Shown here in pieces: positions 46,619-54,421 of a DNA stretch of 64,000 nucleotides; position 1 is the first letter of the stretch; each line of letters starts with the position of its first letter. Source of the DNA: an uncultured Mucilaginibacter sp. (GTDB lineage Bacteria > Bacteroidota > Bacteroidia > Sphingobacteriales > Sphingobacteriaceae). The translations under genes and the position numbers were made by a program. The DNA is taken from contig CAIPFE010000009.1 of NCBI GenBank assembly GCA_903864275.1, positions 62,001 through 126,000 of the forward strand, in the 5' to 3' direction. The notes below the pieces were generated by a model. The model was not told where the DNA came from and searched no databases. It saw only the letters and a program-made list of their open reading frames with translations.

Positions 46619-47323
46619 ATGAACAAATTCATCAAAGCAATTAAAGATTTAGACATCGCCGCTATTGAAACCATACTTGAGAAGGAGCCAAAATGGATAA
46701 CATGGGGGGAGGAAAGCGGCAAAAATGGGCTCCATTACCTTTGCGGCATAGAAATTTCCAAAACACCTGAAAAAGACGAAGTTAGCCTGGACCTGCTTAA
46801 ACTGTTTTTAAAAAACGGGATGGATATTAATGTGGTGCACCATATCCCCGACGGCTGCGGTATTTTCCCGGCGACACCACTATGGTACGCCTACACCCGC
46901 GGCAGGAATGAAAAGCTTTTCAATTACCTTTTAGCGAACGGCGCAAATCCTGACAATTGCATGTTTGCCATAGCCTGGTATGATGACGATGCATCAGCGG
47001 CCTTGTTTAGAAAGTATGGCGCAGCAATTGATGACGAAAGCTCTGGCAACACCCCTTTCCTTGGGGCATGGAACTGGAAACGGTTCAAAGTTGCCGAATG
47101 GTTTTTAAAAAATGGCGCGGAGGTGGATTTTGCCGATCCCGAAGGCAATACAGCCCTGTATTATGCTGTAAAAAGAAAATTCAAAGCAGAAGAGATCAGG
47201 CTTCTGCTGCGATATGGAGCTGATTTTAATAAAGAGAATAAAGCAGGCATATCCCCAAAAAAGTTAGCGGAGGTAAATCATTATAGAAATGTTTTGCGCC
47301 TTTTTGAAGGGTGGAAAAAATAA
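46619..47323 (+). CDS. Ankyrin-repeat protein
   Basis: The 234-residue cytoplasmic protein contains about five ankyrin-type repeats, clearest in LLKLFLKNGMDINVV, LFNYLLANGANPDN, VAEWFLKNGAEVDFADPEGNTALYYAV and IRLLLRYGADFNKENKAGISPKKLA. There is no signal peptide. Such proteins mediate protein binding and often serve as immunity or regulatory factors, but no partner is visible here. It ends 52 bp before tRNA-Pro, the integration site of the downstream element. Confidence 0.85.
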   Translation: MNKFIKAIKDLDIAAIETILEKEPKWITWGEESGKNGLHYLCGIEISKTPEKDEVSLDLLKLFLKNGMDINVVHHIPDGCGIFPATPLWYAYTRGRNEKLFNYLLANGANPDNCMFAIAWYDDDASAALFRKYGAAIDDESSGNTPFLGAWNWKRFKVAEWFLKNGAEVDFADPEGNTALYYAVKRKFKAEEIRLLLRYGADFNKENKAGISPKKLAEVNHYRNVLRLFEGWKK

Positions 47324-47355
47324 TTGCCGAAGCCGGGTATAGCATTAGATTTTTT

Positions 47356-47363
47356 TATATTTG
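47356..47363 (+). promoter_or_regulatory. -7 box TATATTTG of tRNA-Pro
   Basis: An exact TAnnTTTG match lies 12 bp before the tRNA. No clear -33 TTTG is found at 19–21 bp upstream. Confidence 0.5.
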
Positions 47364-47375
47364 CTGCCCAATCTT

Positions 47376-47449
47376 CGGGATGTAGCGTAGCCAGGTATCG
47401 CGCCAGCATGGGGTGCTGGAGGTCGGAAGTTCGAATCTTCTCATCCCGA
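47376..47449 (+). tRNA. tRNA-Pro (anticodon GGG), integration target
   Basis: The 74-nt gene has acceptor CGGGATG paired with CATCCCG, the C1–G72 pair typical of bacterial tRNA-Pro, discriminator A, anticodon stem CCAGC/GCTGG with loop ATGGGGT (anticodon GGG), and T arm GGAAG-TTCGAAT-CTTCT. The 3' part from 47402 is repeated at 56736, so the element integrated here and restored the intact tRNA at its left end. Confidence 0.95.
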
Positions 47450-47452
47450 CTT
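47402..47452 (+). repeat. attL: attL, 51-bp direct repeat in tRNA-Pro
   Basis: From GCCAGCATGGGGTGCTGG to CATCCCGACTT this copy is identical to 56736–56786. It spans the anticodon arm, T arm and acceptor 3' strand. Confidence 0.9.
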
Positions 47453-47465
47453 GAAAGGAAGCAAT

Positions 47466-47513
47466 AAAGAGCATATAGAGATAGGTTTTAATAACCCAAT
47501 TTGTATGCTCTTT
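47466..47513. other. Inverted repeat AAAGAGCATA…TATGCTCTTT at the left end
   Basis: A perfect 10-bp inverted repeat with a 28-nt loop follows the tRNA. The right arm ends in a T-run, so it may terminate tRNA transcription. A diverged copy lies at 56953–56996 beyond attR. Confidence 0.5.
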
Positions 47514-47518
47514 TTTAA

Positions 47519-47541
47519 TTTGTTAACCCTTTTGTTAACCC
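47519..47541 (+). repeat. Integrase arm-type repeats, left end (TTTGTTAACCC twice)
   Basis: Two copies of TTTGTTAACCC start 12 bp apart at 47519 and 47531, between att and the integrase gene. Matching pairs lie at 56648–56669 and 57002–57022. The position and 12-bp spacing fit integrase N-terminal (arm) binding sites. Confidence 0.6.
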
Positions 47542-47579
47542 TTTTTGCTTGCCAAATACTGTCATAACCTATCAAAGTT

Positions 47580-48857
47580 ATGGCTACCGTATCAATTGTT
47601 TTAAAAACAACACACAAATTAGCTAACGAAGAATTTGCTGTTGCCTTGCGAGTTACCCATGAAAGGCAAAGTAAATATTTTGTTATCAGTCAGCTAATCA
47701 CCAACCAATCCTTAAAGTTCAGATGTAAAGCAGATGATTGGAAATCAGCAGAAATTGAGGATAATGGTTTAGGAAAATTCCGTAAAAGCTTTGCTACTTA
47801 TAAGGACTGTAATGTAATCCTCGAATCTAAACTTACAGAAGCACAAAAAATATTACTGCATTATGAATCAAATAACACAACTTTTAGTTTTGATCAATTT
47901 GAAGCGGATTTAAAAAAGAAGGAAAAGTCCGTCATCACCTCTTTACAAGAGTACTACCATGTGCAAATTTCAATTCTTGAAGAACAAGGAAGGGTCGGGC
48001 AAGCAGGATTAAACTATGAAGTCCAACGAATTCTAAAAAAATTCAGACCGAATGCTTTGCTTACTGACGTAAATATCAGGTTTTTAGAAAGCTTTGAATA
48101 TTGGCTTCGAAATGAACGTAATAACAAAGACACAACCATAAGTGTTAAAATGCGGAATTTGCAGAGAGTAATAAACCAGGCAATTGAAGACAAAGTATTT
48201 AAGTTGGCAGATTATCCATTCGGAGAAAAGAAGTACAGCATAAACAAGCGTTTAGATAATAAAACTAAAAAGATTGCCATACATCTTGATAAAATCAGTA
48301 AGCTTAAATCTTTAAATCTAATCCCAAATTCAGCACTACACTTTGCCCAGCAAATATTCTTATTTAGTTATTATTGCCGGGGAATGAACTTTATTGACAT
48401 AACCTATCTCAAATGGAAAGATATTCCAGAGACTCACATTTACTACACAAGAAAGAAGACCCGAGGACAGTTTGAAATACCAATAAATGACTATAGTAAA
48501 GCCATACTTTCTTACTATAAAGATAATTTTACTATAGAGGGTGACTTTGTTTTTCCTATCATAGATTTAACCATTCATAAAACGCTTAAACAGCAGTACA
48601 CCCGAAAGAAAACCGCGTTGAAGGCTGTTAATGATAACTTAAAAAAGCTGGCAAAGATGATCGGTGAACCCACATTAAAACTAACAACCAACGTTGGTAG
48701 GCATAGTTATGCAACAGGGTTAAAACGTTCAGGAGCAAACACAAGCTATATAACAGAGGCATTGGGTCATGCTACCCAAGAGCAAACACAAACTTACCTT
48801 GATGAATTTGAAAAAGGCGTAATTGAAAGTTGGGAGAACAAGATGTTTGATTTATAA
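47580..48857 (+). CDS. Tyrosine recombinase/integrase of the element
   Basis: The 425-residue protein has an N-terminal arm-binding domain (~1–95), a SAM-like core-binding domain (~115–215) and a catalytic domain (~235–420). Expected catalytic residues are Arg267 (YYCRGMNF), Lys in the TRKKTRG hairpin, Arg374 in NVGRHSYATG (the usual His of HxxR is Asn371), His397 (LGHATQEQTQ) and Tyr406. This is the normal form in Bacteroidota integrases. It lies 130 bp from tRNA-Pro and should catalyse recombination between the 51-bp repeats. Confidence 0.94.
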   Translation: MATVSIVLKTTHKLANEEFAVALRVTHERQSKYFVISQLITNQSLKFRCKADDWKSAEIEDNGLGKFRKSFATYKDCNVILESKLTEAQKILLHYESNNTTFSFDQFEADLKKKEKSVITSLQEYYHVQISILEEQGRVGQAGLNYEVQRILKKFRPNALLTDVNIRFLESFEYWLRNERNNKDTTISVKMRNLQRVINQAIEDKVFKLADYPFGEKKYSINKRLDNKTKKIAIHLDKISKLKSLNLIPNSALHFAQQIFLFSYYCRGMNFIDITYLKWKDIPETHIYYTRKKTRGQFEIPINDYSKAILSYYKDNFTIEGDFVFPIIDLTIHKTLKQQYTRKKTALKAVNDNLKKLAKMIGEPTLKLTTNVGRHSYATGLKRSGANTSYITEALGHATQEQTQTYLDEFEKGVIESWENKMFDL

Positions 48858-49411
48858 ATCAAAATAAGGCAGGGTGGGAAACCGCCCTGCTATAGCCATT
48901 TCATAACGTTTATTTCCAGTAACATTCTGAAATGAGACGTTGACAGGGAACCACCTTCATTTTTTACCAATAAATACAAGTGTAAAAAAAACTTTAGTCA
49001 AAAACCGCCTAATTACATACCAATGAGCCATTTTTACTGAAAAACTAAATATTTTTCATAATAATATTTGCTTTTCTCATATATTTTATTTACATTTGTC
49101 AACTTTTCATACTTATATAAGCGTGTAAGTTAGAAAATCTCTCCGCATAGGTCTAACCTTTATTGCCTGAGAGCCATAGCCAGAATTATTGCTATAACAC
49201 GCAATAGGGCTATGATTAATATAAAATTCAATTTTAAGGCTTTAACTAACGGCCTTACCCTATCACAAATAAATCTTCGCGAATTCCATTTATTTTCTTC
49301 CCATATTTTTTTATTATATTTTTCTTCAGCTTGAATAGTTTCGATTCCCCCGATCCTAAACTTTATTGAAAATTAATTAAATATAAAATATAAAATAAAT
49401 GAAATCCATAT
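48858..49411. other. Gene-free AT-rich region with long hairpin at 49175–49214
   Basis: This 554-bp stretch separates the integrase and replication genes. It holds a two-part stem: CATAGCC (49175–49181) with GGCTATG (49208–49214), and TATTGC (49187–49192) with GCAATA (49201–49206). The last 100 bp before the next gene are AT-only runs. It could be a regulatory leader or part of an origin or transfer site; no coding frame is convincing. Confidence 0.5.
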
Positions 49412-51289
49412 ATGGAAAGTGAGAATGAAAAGAATGGAATATTGGTTTCAGTATTCAAAAACTTTATCTATAGAAAAGATATAGATATAACAACTGTTAT
49501 ATCAGCAATTAAGAATGGCACATTAGAGCCGCAAATTTCGAAAATTAGAACTTTAATAAAAGAAAACAATGATGACGGTGAAGTATTAAAAAAAGCTTTA
49601 CCTGCATTTACACCGTCTGCTACATTTGAAAAGGTAAGGCAACGAGAGTGTATAGTAAAATATAATCAATTAATCGTACTTGATATAGATGATATACAAA
49701 TAAATGTAGAGGCCGATAATTATTATATTGATACTGCAAATAACGACAAGCATACGTTTGCAACTTTTATTAGTCCAAGTAATACTGGTTTTAAAATATT
49801 AGTAAAAGTAAATTCAGGGCAAGAGCAGCATGAATCAGCCTTTACAAGTATCGCTAACTATTATGAAGAGTTATTAAGCACATCAATAGATAGGTCTGGC
49901 AAAGATATTACCAGGCTTTGTTATATATCTTCTGATGAAAGAGCTTATTTTAACGAAAATGCTACTGTCTTTAATATTGAGGTACTGGTTGAAAAAAATC
50001 AAGCGGTTCTTAAAAGTTTTGCCTCGCCTAACAGGCTAAACATTTCAGAAAGCACCAAACAGTTTGAAAAAATTGTTGAGTTCACTCTTAATAGTAAGCA
50101 ATTTTTCAAGGGCAACAGAAACAATTGTGTTCATTTAATGGCAAATAATTGTAACAGGAGGGGTATTCCAATTGATGATGCTTTAGTGTTTATAACGAAT
50201 TCGGAGTTTTCCTATGAGCCGAAGGAAGAAGTTATCAAAACAATAAAAAGTGCTTATAAAAATATAAATGAGTACAATAAATACCCCTTAAAAATTAAAA
50301 ATGATAATGGTGTAAGTGATGCAAGTGTCGCAGTTGTTGTGCAACAAGATTTTGCAACAAAAAAGGGCAGTCATTCTATGAGTATCAAGACTTTTAATGA
50401 ATTGGCTGAAATTGGGAAAACACTACCCCCTATCAAGAAATTGTTTGGAAATTTCATTTTAGATAAGAGTACAACCTTGTTTCCATCAGAAAGAGGCGTT
50501 GGGAAAACTATGTTGGCAATGCAAATAGCCAGTTCGATAGCTAATGAAAAAAATGAATTTTTAGGAGAGAAGATAGAATTAAATGGGAACGTATTTTATG
50601 TGAATTTAGAATTAAGGGAAGACTTAATCGCCCAAAGACTAACCCTCCTACATTCAAATAACAATATTTCAAGCCCATACAATGTATTTTGTTTTTCAGG
50701 AAGAGAGGGTTTAGACTATTTACTACCTATATTAACGGAAGAAGCAAAAGATAAAAAGCCTGTCTTAATTATTATTGATAATTTGAGAACCTCGTTAGAT
50801 GGAAAAAACAATGAAAATAATATTGAAATGACACAAACAATCACCAGAATAAATAAATTTAATGATGATTTAAACTCTACAGTATTAATTGTTCATCACA
50901 ATAAAAAGGGTAGTTCAAATCAACTTACTCACAGTGATATGCAATCCGGGGCTGGAGCTTTAACTGATTTGGTTGATTCTGTATTTTTTCTGAGAAGCAG
51001 TAATCAAAGCAAAGATTTCAGGATTTTAAAAAGGTCAAAGTCAAGGGTTTGTGAGGAACAAGATGGTGCAAAGCTTATTAAACTAAATTCTGAAACTTTA
51101 TGGTTTGAATTTGTCGAAAACGAAGTTAACGAGAGTGAGCATATCTTTTATGAAAAGGCAGAGGCTATTCAAGAAGGTAAAAAAATAAAAGGTCTTGCTC
51201 TAATAAAGGCCGGGATGTCAAATTCTAAAATTGCTGAAGAATTGGGAGTTGATAGATCAACAGTTTACAGATGGGGAAAGGAATCCTAA
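49412..51289 (+). CDS. VirE_N–AAA–HTH replication protein (primase-helicase type)
   Basis: The 625-residue protein has a BT4734/VirE_N domain at ~10–190 (ALPAFTPSATFEKVR, LIVLDIDDI, FATFISPSNTGFKI), a small helical PriCT-like region at ~225–285, and a RecA-type AAA_25/RepA ATPase at ~340–545. Walker A is SERGVGKTM at 359–367 and Walker B VLIIIDN at 451–457; HHNKKG also fits. The last 30 residues form a resolvase-type HTH (MSNSKIAEELGVDRSTVYRW). Such proteins act in replication of Bacteroidota mobile elements, probably priming and unwinding. The added C-terminal HTH suggests specific DNA binding, perhaps to the repeats right after its stop. Confidence 0.85.
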   Translation: MESENEKNGILVSVFKNFIYRKDIDITTVISAIKNGTLEPQISKIRTLIKENNDDGEVLKKALPAFTPSATFEKVRQRECIVKYNQLIVLDIDDIQINVEADNYYIDTANNDKHTFATFISPSNTGFKILVKVNSGQEQHESAFTSIANYYEELLSTSIDRSGKDITRLCYISSDERAYFNENATVFNIEVLVEKNQAVLKSFASPNRLNISESTKQFEKIVEFTLNSKQFFKGNRNNCVHLMANNCNRRGIPIDDALVFITNSEFSYEPKEEVIKTIKSAYKNINEYNKYPLKIKNDNGVSDASVAVVVQQDFATKKGSHSMSIKTFNELAEIGKTLPPIKKLFGNFILDKSTTLFPSERGVGKTMLAMQIASSIANEKNEFLGEKIELNGNVFYVNLELREDLIAQRLTLLHSNNNISSPYNVFCFSGREGLDYLLPILTEEAKDKKPVLIIIDNLRTSLDGKNNENNIEMTQTITRINKFNDDLNSTVLIVHHNKKGSSNQLTHSDMQSGAGALTDLVDSVFFLRSSNQSKDFRILKRSKSRVCEEQDGAKLIKLNSETLWFEFVENEVNESEHIFYEKAEAIQEGKKIKGLALIKAGMSNSKIAEELGVDRSTVYRWGKES

Positions 51290-51304
51290 TTTAAATTCAC
51301 AAAA

Positions 51305-51344
51305 TGTTGCAAATGTTGCATGCAACTGACGCAACAGATGCAAC
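51305..51344. repeat. Iteron-like GTTGC/GCAAC array with 9-bp period
   Basis: GTTGC occurs at 51306 and 51315, and its complement GCAAC at 51322, 51331 and 51340. Within each orientation the spacing is exactly 9 bp, and the array has a dyad centre around TTGCATGCAA. It follows the replication gene by 16 bp. Confidence 0.6.
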
Positions 51345-51357
51345 AAATAATAAAGTT

Positions 51358-51386
51358 AATAGAGGCTACTATAGCCTCTATTTTCA
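51358..51386 (+). terminator. Terminator after the replication gene
   Basis: AATAGAGGCTA and TAGCCTCTATT form a perfect 11-bp stem with a 3-nt loop, followed by T-rich sequence. Confidence 0.8.
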
Positions 51387-51493
51387 TTTTATTACCTTAT
51401 GTAAATATATACAATACAAGTGCTTAGATAACTCGCATTTGCTTTACCAAAATAATTCACAGAGTTTTTACTTATTTTTTTAACATCATAACA

Positions 51494-51955
51494 ATGAAAT
51501 CACAACTTGAATATAACGAGGCTGTAAGGGATGCCTATTTTAAGATCATTCAGCAGGCCAAAAACCTAATCTCAACTATCAAAGAAGAACCGATCAGGGG
51601 CATTTTAGAGCGCCAAGACAAACCCAAATCAACAGGCGATTATATTGTCCATGAAGTGATAAATGTTATCCTGTACATCCGTCTGGAGTGCTCTAATGAC
51701 AATGTATTTAATATCCATTATGGCTATGAACAGACCGAGAGATTAACCAAATTTTACCCAATAACATCCGCTTTTATCCGGCTTATTTATAAATACACAA
51801 GCAAAGAATGGACAACTTTTAATATTGAAGACAGCATCCATACAGATTGGGTGATTACCAATTGTGCAGAATTATTTGAGTATGTAAATGATCGTAATAA
51901 ATATCATACGGTTAGAATCTTACAGAAAAAAAAACTACATTTAATAAGCCGGTAA
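51494..51955 (+). CDS. Hypothetical element protein, 153 residues
   Basis: The protein is mainly alpha-helical, with no signal peptide or membrane segment, and has several Trp/Tyr-rich stretches (FIRLIYKYTSKEWTTF, IHTDWVITNCAELFEYV). I do not recognise the family. It is preceded by its own AT-rich leader and its stop lies within a long stem-loop (51932–52004), which suggests a separate transcription unit. Its location between the replication gene and the structured segment suggests an element-maintenance or cargo role, but nothing in the sequence proves it. Confidence 0.65.
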   Translation: MKSQLEYNEAVRDAYFKIIQQAKNLISTIKEEPIRGILERQDKPKSTGDYIVHEVINVILYIRLECSNDNVFNIHYGYEQTERLTKFYPITSAFIRLIYKYTSKEWTTFNIEDSIHTDWVITNCAELFEYVNDRNKYHTVRILQKKKLHLISR

Positions 51956-52004
51956 GCATCGATGCGACTTAATCGCTGTTAAAAAAACTTATTTAATGTA
52001 GTTT
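51932..52004 (+). terminator. Long stem-loop at the end of the 153-residue gene
   Basis: AAACTACATTTAATAAG (51932–51948) pairs with 51988–52004 over 17 bp with one mismatch, and T-rich sequence follows. The left arm is inside the coding sequence. Confidence 0.6.
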
Positions 52005-52561
52005 CTTTTAGTCTCCATGCAAGTATTAAGCCACATATGAGTTGGAAGCTTTCTTTCAGATGTAGTAAAACTTCTTTATTAATTTGTTCAAAGAATGCTT
52101 ATTTGGGAGGCTAAACGAATCTTATAACTTTATATAGTTACTAACATGGACTAAAAATTCTCACAATGGAGCGTATGAGAGCAGCATTTGGTGTGGATAA
52201 TTGGCTACGGAAACTCTTAAAATTCATTGATATTTTAATAGAATTTTACCATTTTTGTTATGTCAGATAAACAAAAAATAGCCTCGAAGTTCACACCTTC
52301 GAGGCTTACAAAACTTACCAAAACTTTTGCGCAGTTTACTCTGGTTTTACCATATCAGGAGTTGCTTGCCTGACATTCGACATAGAAGGGAGCTCTTGCT
52401 CCCTTTTGCATATAAACAAATATACTCCATGCACTTTTAGGATGTTGGTTTAAGTTTTTAACATCCCCCATAAGTTATGCACAAAAATTAATTAAAGGTT
52501 ATGAATGGATGGATTGCGCCACATAAAATAGATATAATTAAAATGTTAAGAAAAAATAATC
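52005..52561. other. Gene-free element segment with two hairpins
   Basis: No convincing gene is present. Hairpins are GCCTCGAAG…CTTCGAGGC (52281–52305) and AAGGGAGC-TCTT-GCTCCCTT with a short T-run (52386–52407), the latter resembling a plus-strand terminator. A 34-codon frame from 52166 is too short to support. Confidence 0.45.
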
Positions 52562-53071
52562 ATAAGCATTCACTTGCCTTACCCTCTTCGGTTGCTTAGG
52601 AGGGCAAAGGCAAGTTCTGCTTATTCAGCCTTTCGCTTCGTTAGGCCCTTTCTCCAGGAAGATAGGCGTTCTTCTCTCCTAAGCTACAACAAACAATCTC
52701 GCCAGGCTCCGTTCAGTTTAGTAAGCTTTCAGCACACTAAACCTCACTGCTTTGCCCACTACTCAATCCGGCCCTCAGCAGCCTGTCACGCTTGTTGTGG
52801 TAGCAAAGTCATTCATCACATTCGCTCTCTCTGTATTTTTATAAGTCTCTCTCAACACATCGCCTCCACTCATTCTTCGTTGCGCTCTTGTTTCGATCAA
52901 CCCATAAAAATCCAGCCGCTCATATTGCTTGGCTCGCCTGCTTCCATCGTTCAGGCTACAGCTTGTCATAGATTTTGATATACCCCGGCTTATCCCAACT
53001 CTCAAAATCTTCGCCAAGCTTTGCAGCAAGCTGTATGATGCAGTCGTATCTTCGATACTTCCTCTGCATCA
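52562..53071. ncRNA. Candidate large structured RNA (or folded DNA origin), GC-richer than the element
   Basis: About 510 nt contain several strong hairpins: 52562–52624 (three stacked helices of 6, 9 and 5 bp closing with ATAAGC/GCTTAT), 52716–52742 (7 bp), 52958–53034 (two stacked 8-bp helices, ACAGCTTG/CAAGCTGT and AGATTTTG/CAAAATCT), and 53036–53071 (8-bp TGATGCAG/CTGCATCA plus 5-bp GTATC/GATAC). Weaker helices are GCCT/AGGC at 52628 and GCCTG/CAGGC at 52936. Frames crossing it on either strand give low-complexity, improbable proteins. Which strand is transcribed is not clear; no strong promoter is seen on either side. Known classes (RNase P, tmRNA, group II intron domain V) were not recognised. 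Confidence 0.5.
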
Positions 53072-53262
53072 ACCTTCACTCAGCTCGCAGGTAGGCTCGC
53101 ATGAGGGAAAAATGAAAGGAAAATATTTTTTATAAAATTTTGTCCGGCTATAAACAAGACCCACCCTGATTTTCTTTCCCCGTACTTTATTCTGACGCCT
53201 GTTACCCTCCGGTAAGGCTTAATCAACAAATTTATTTCACCAAAAAAGTAATTCTTAAAGTT

Positions 53263-53601
53263 ATGGTAACTATTTCAAGTTATGAGCAACGCAAAAGAAA
53301 AGACGGAACAAGTTTCTTTGTCTTGATTCTACAGGGAGAAGTCGAAATTGTATTTTCTCCAACAACAGGTTTGCCTTATGCAAATGTAGCCAAGTGTTCA
53401 ATGCCTGCACCATTCGATGAACCAACTTGTAAAAGTATGGTTGGAACAAAACTGCCTGGGTCAATTCAAAAGGGTGAATGTGAACCTTATGATTACACCA
53501 ATCCCCGGACTAATAAGGTAATCCAGCTGGACTACAATTATGAATACAGTCCGCTGGAAAACAGTACACCTGAAAAGGCTGTATTTGCTGAAATAGCATA
53601 G
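53263..53601 (+). CDS. Hypothetical element protein, 112 residues
   Basis: The protein begins MVTISSYEQRKRKDGTSFFVLILQG and contains a CSMPAPFDEPTCKSM segment with two cysteines, then an acidic C-terminus. There is no signal peptide or membrane helix. The N-terminal strand pattern (basic start, then GEVEIVFSPTTG) suggests an OB-like or small beta fold, a guess only. I associate similar small proteins with Bacteroidota mobile elements but cannot name the family. A strong terminator follows 24 bp after the stop. Confidence 0.7.
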   Translation: MVTISSYEQRKRKDGTSFFVLILQGEVEIVFSPTTGLPYANVAKCSMPAPFDEPTCKSMVGTKLPGSIQKGECEPYDYTNPRTNKVIQLDYNYEYSPLENSTPEKAVFAEIA

Positions 53602-53624
53602 CGTTGTATAAGAGGTTTATTATT

Positions 53625-53657
53625 AGGTGGTTGTAGTAATATGACCACCTTTTTTAT
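53625..53657 (+). terminator. Terminator AGGTGGT…ACCACCTTTTTT
   Basis: A perfect 7-bp stem with a 12-nt loop and a run of seven T ends the 112-residue gene's transcript. Confidence 0.8.
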
Positions 53658-53677
53658 TATCTAAAAGATTATTATGT

Positions 53678-53896
53678 ATGAGTAATTTAAAATTTTATAA
53701 ATATATAAATGAACGGAGTATGCTGGTTATAACACCTACGAATGAACTAAAAAGGTTATATTGTCCATTCCCTGTTAAGGAAAAGAACAATGGCTTGTTT
53801 AATGTTACCTCGATTGCTTCAGGGAATGATTTTAAGACCTACTACATGATTAATGGTAAGCATTATATATATAGTGATTATCAGATAATGAGTTGA
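53678..53896 (+). CDS. Hypothetical small element protein, 72 residues
   Basis: This short AT-rich frame starts MSNLKFYKYINERSMLVITP and ends HYIYSDYQIMS. It is rich in Tyr, Asn and Lys, has no membrane segment and no family I recognise. The ATG follows the upstream terminator by 20 bp. It is plausible because of normal codon structure and lack of an overlapping alternative, but remains uncertain. Confidence 0.5.
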   Translation: MSNLKFYKYINERSMLVITPTNELKRLYCPFPVKEKNNGLFNVTSIASGNDFKTYYMINGKHYIYSDYQIMS

Positions 53897-54080
53897 TTAC
53901 ACGGTGTACCATCATAAGCCCAATATCATCAATCCATTAGTTGGATAAAGCCAGGAGATATTATTATTATTATAGCTTAAATTGAAAAGCAAGGAGTTAT
54001 GCTGCATTTTCTTGACTTCATTCTTTTGAGGCGGTCTACCTCCTTAGCCAATCAAAAATCACTGAAAAGAAAGAGTAATT

Positions 54081-54305
54081 TTAAAAATCGAAAAGGTCTT
54101 TTGGGGATATTTCTAAAGCTTCTGCCAACAAATATATTGTTGCAAGGGTAGTATTAATCTTGCCTAACTCAATATCAGAAACTTGCCTGTATTCAATATC
54201 ACACATATTTGCAAGTTGAGTCATAGTTAGCCCTTTTGCCTTTCTTAATTGCCTTAAATTTTTGCCAAAAGCCAAAATATGATTCTGCTTACGTGATTTT
54301 GTCAC
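54081..54305 (-). CDS. XRE-family HTH regulator
   Basis: The 74-residue protein is a single Cro/C1-type HTH: FGKNLRQLRKAKGLTMTQLANMCDIEYRQVSDIELGKIN, followed by the TLATIYLLAEALEISPKDLF helix. It is the length of a stand-alone repressor. It is divergent from the secreted-protein gene, and a TATGTG-ATATAA-CACATA palindrome lies in the 116 bp between them, with a related CACATAT next to its own start. It is the only regulator in the element and could control excision or cargo genes. Confidence 0.88.
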   Translation of the reverse strand: MTKSRKQNHILAFGKNLRQLRKAKGLTMTQLANMCDIEYRQVSDIELGKINTTLATIYLLAEALEISPKDLFDF

Positions 54306-54356
54306 ATATCAAAAGTCATTTTATAAACTTTTATACCGTATGTGATATAACACATA
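54303..54356. promoter_or_regulatory. Candidate XRE operator palindromes
   Basis: TATGTG-ATATAA-CACATA (54339–54356) is a perfect 6-bp dyad, and CACATAT (54303–54309) repeats a half-site at the regulator's start codon. The spacing suits two bound dimers that would shut both divergent promoters. Confidence 0.5.
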
Positions 54357-54421
54357 TTTTATTTATTTTTACCTCAAACCTTTATTAAAATCAATTGAAA
54401 ATAAACCTTAAATCCTTAGCT

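Noticed and set aside
52574..52978. 134-codon plus-strand frame in the structured segment
   Set aside because: Composition is rich in Ser, His, Cys and Arg with no fold-like pattern, and the frame crosses several perfect hairpins. It is better explained as noncoding.
52775..53029. 84-codon minus-strand frame in the same segment
   Set aside because: It crosses stem arms of two hairpins, has no start context, and no recognisable domain.
52562..53071. Group II intron, tmRNA or RNase P RNA
   Set aside because: No domain V-like hairpin, reverse transcriptase, tRNA-like ends or conserved GAGGAAAGTCC element could be found.
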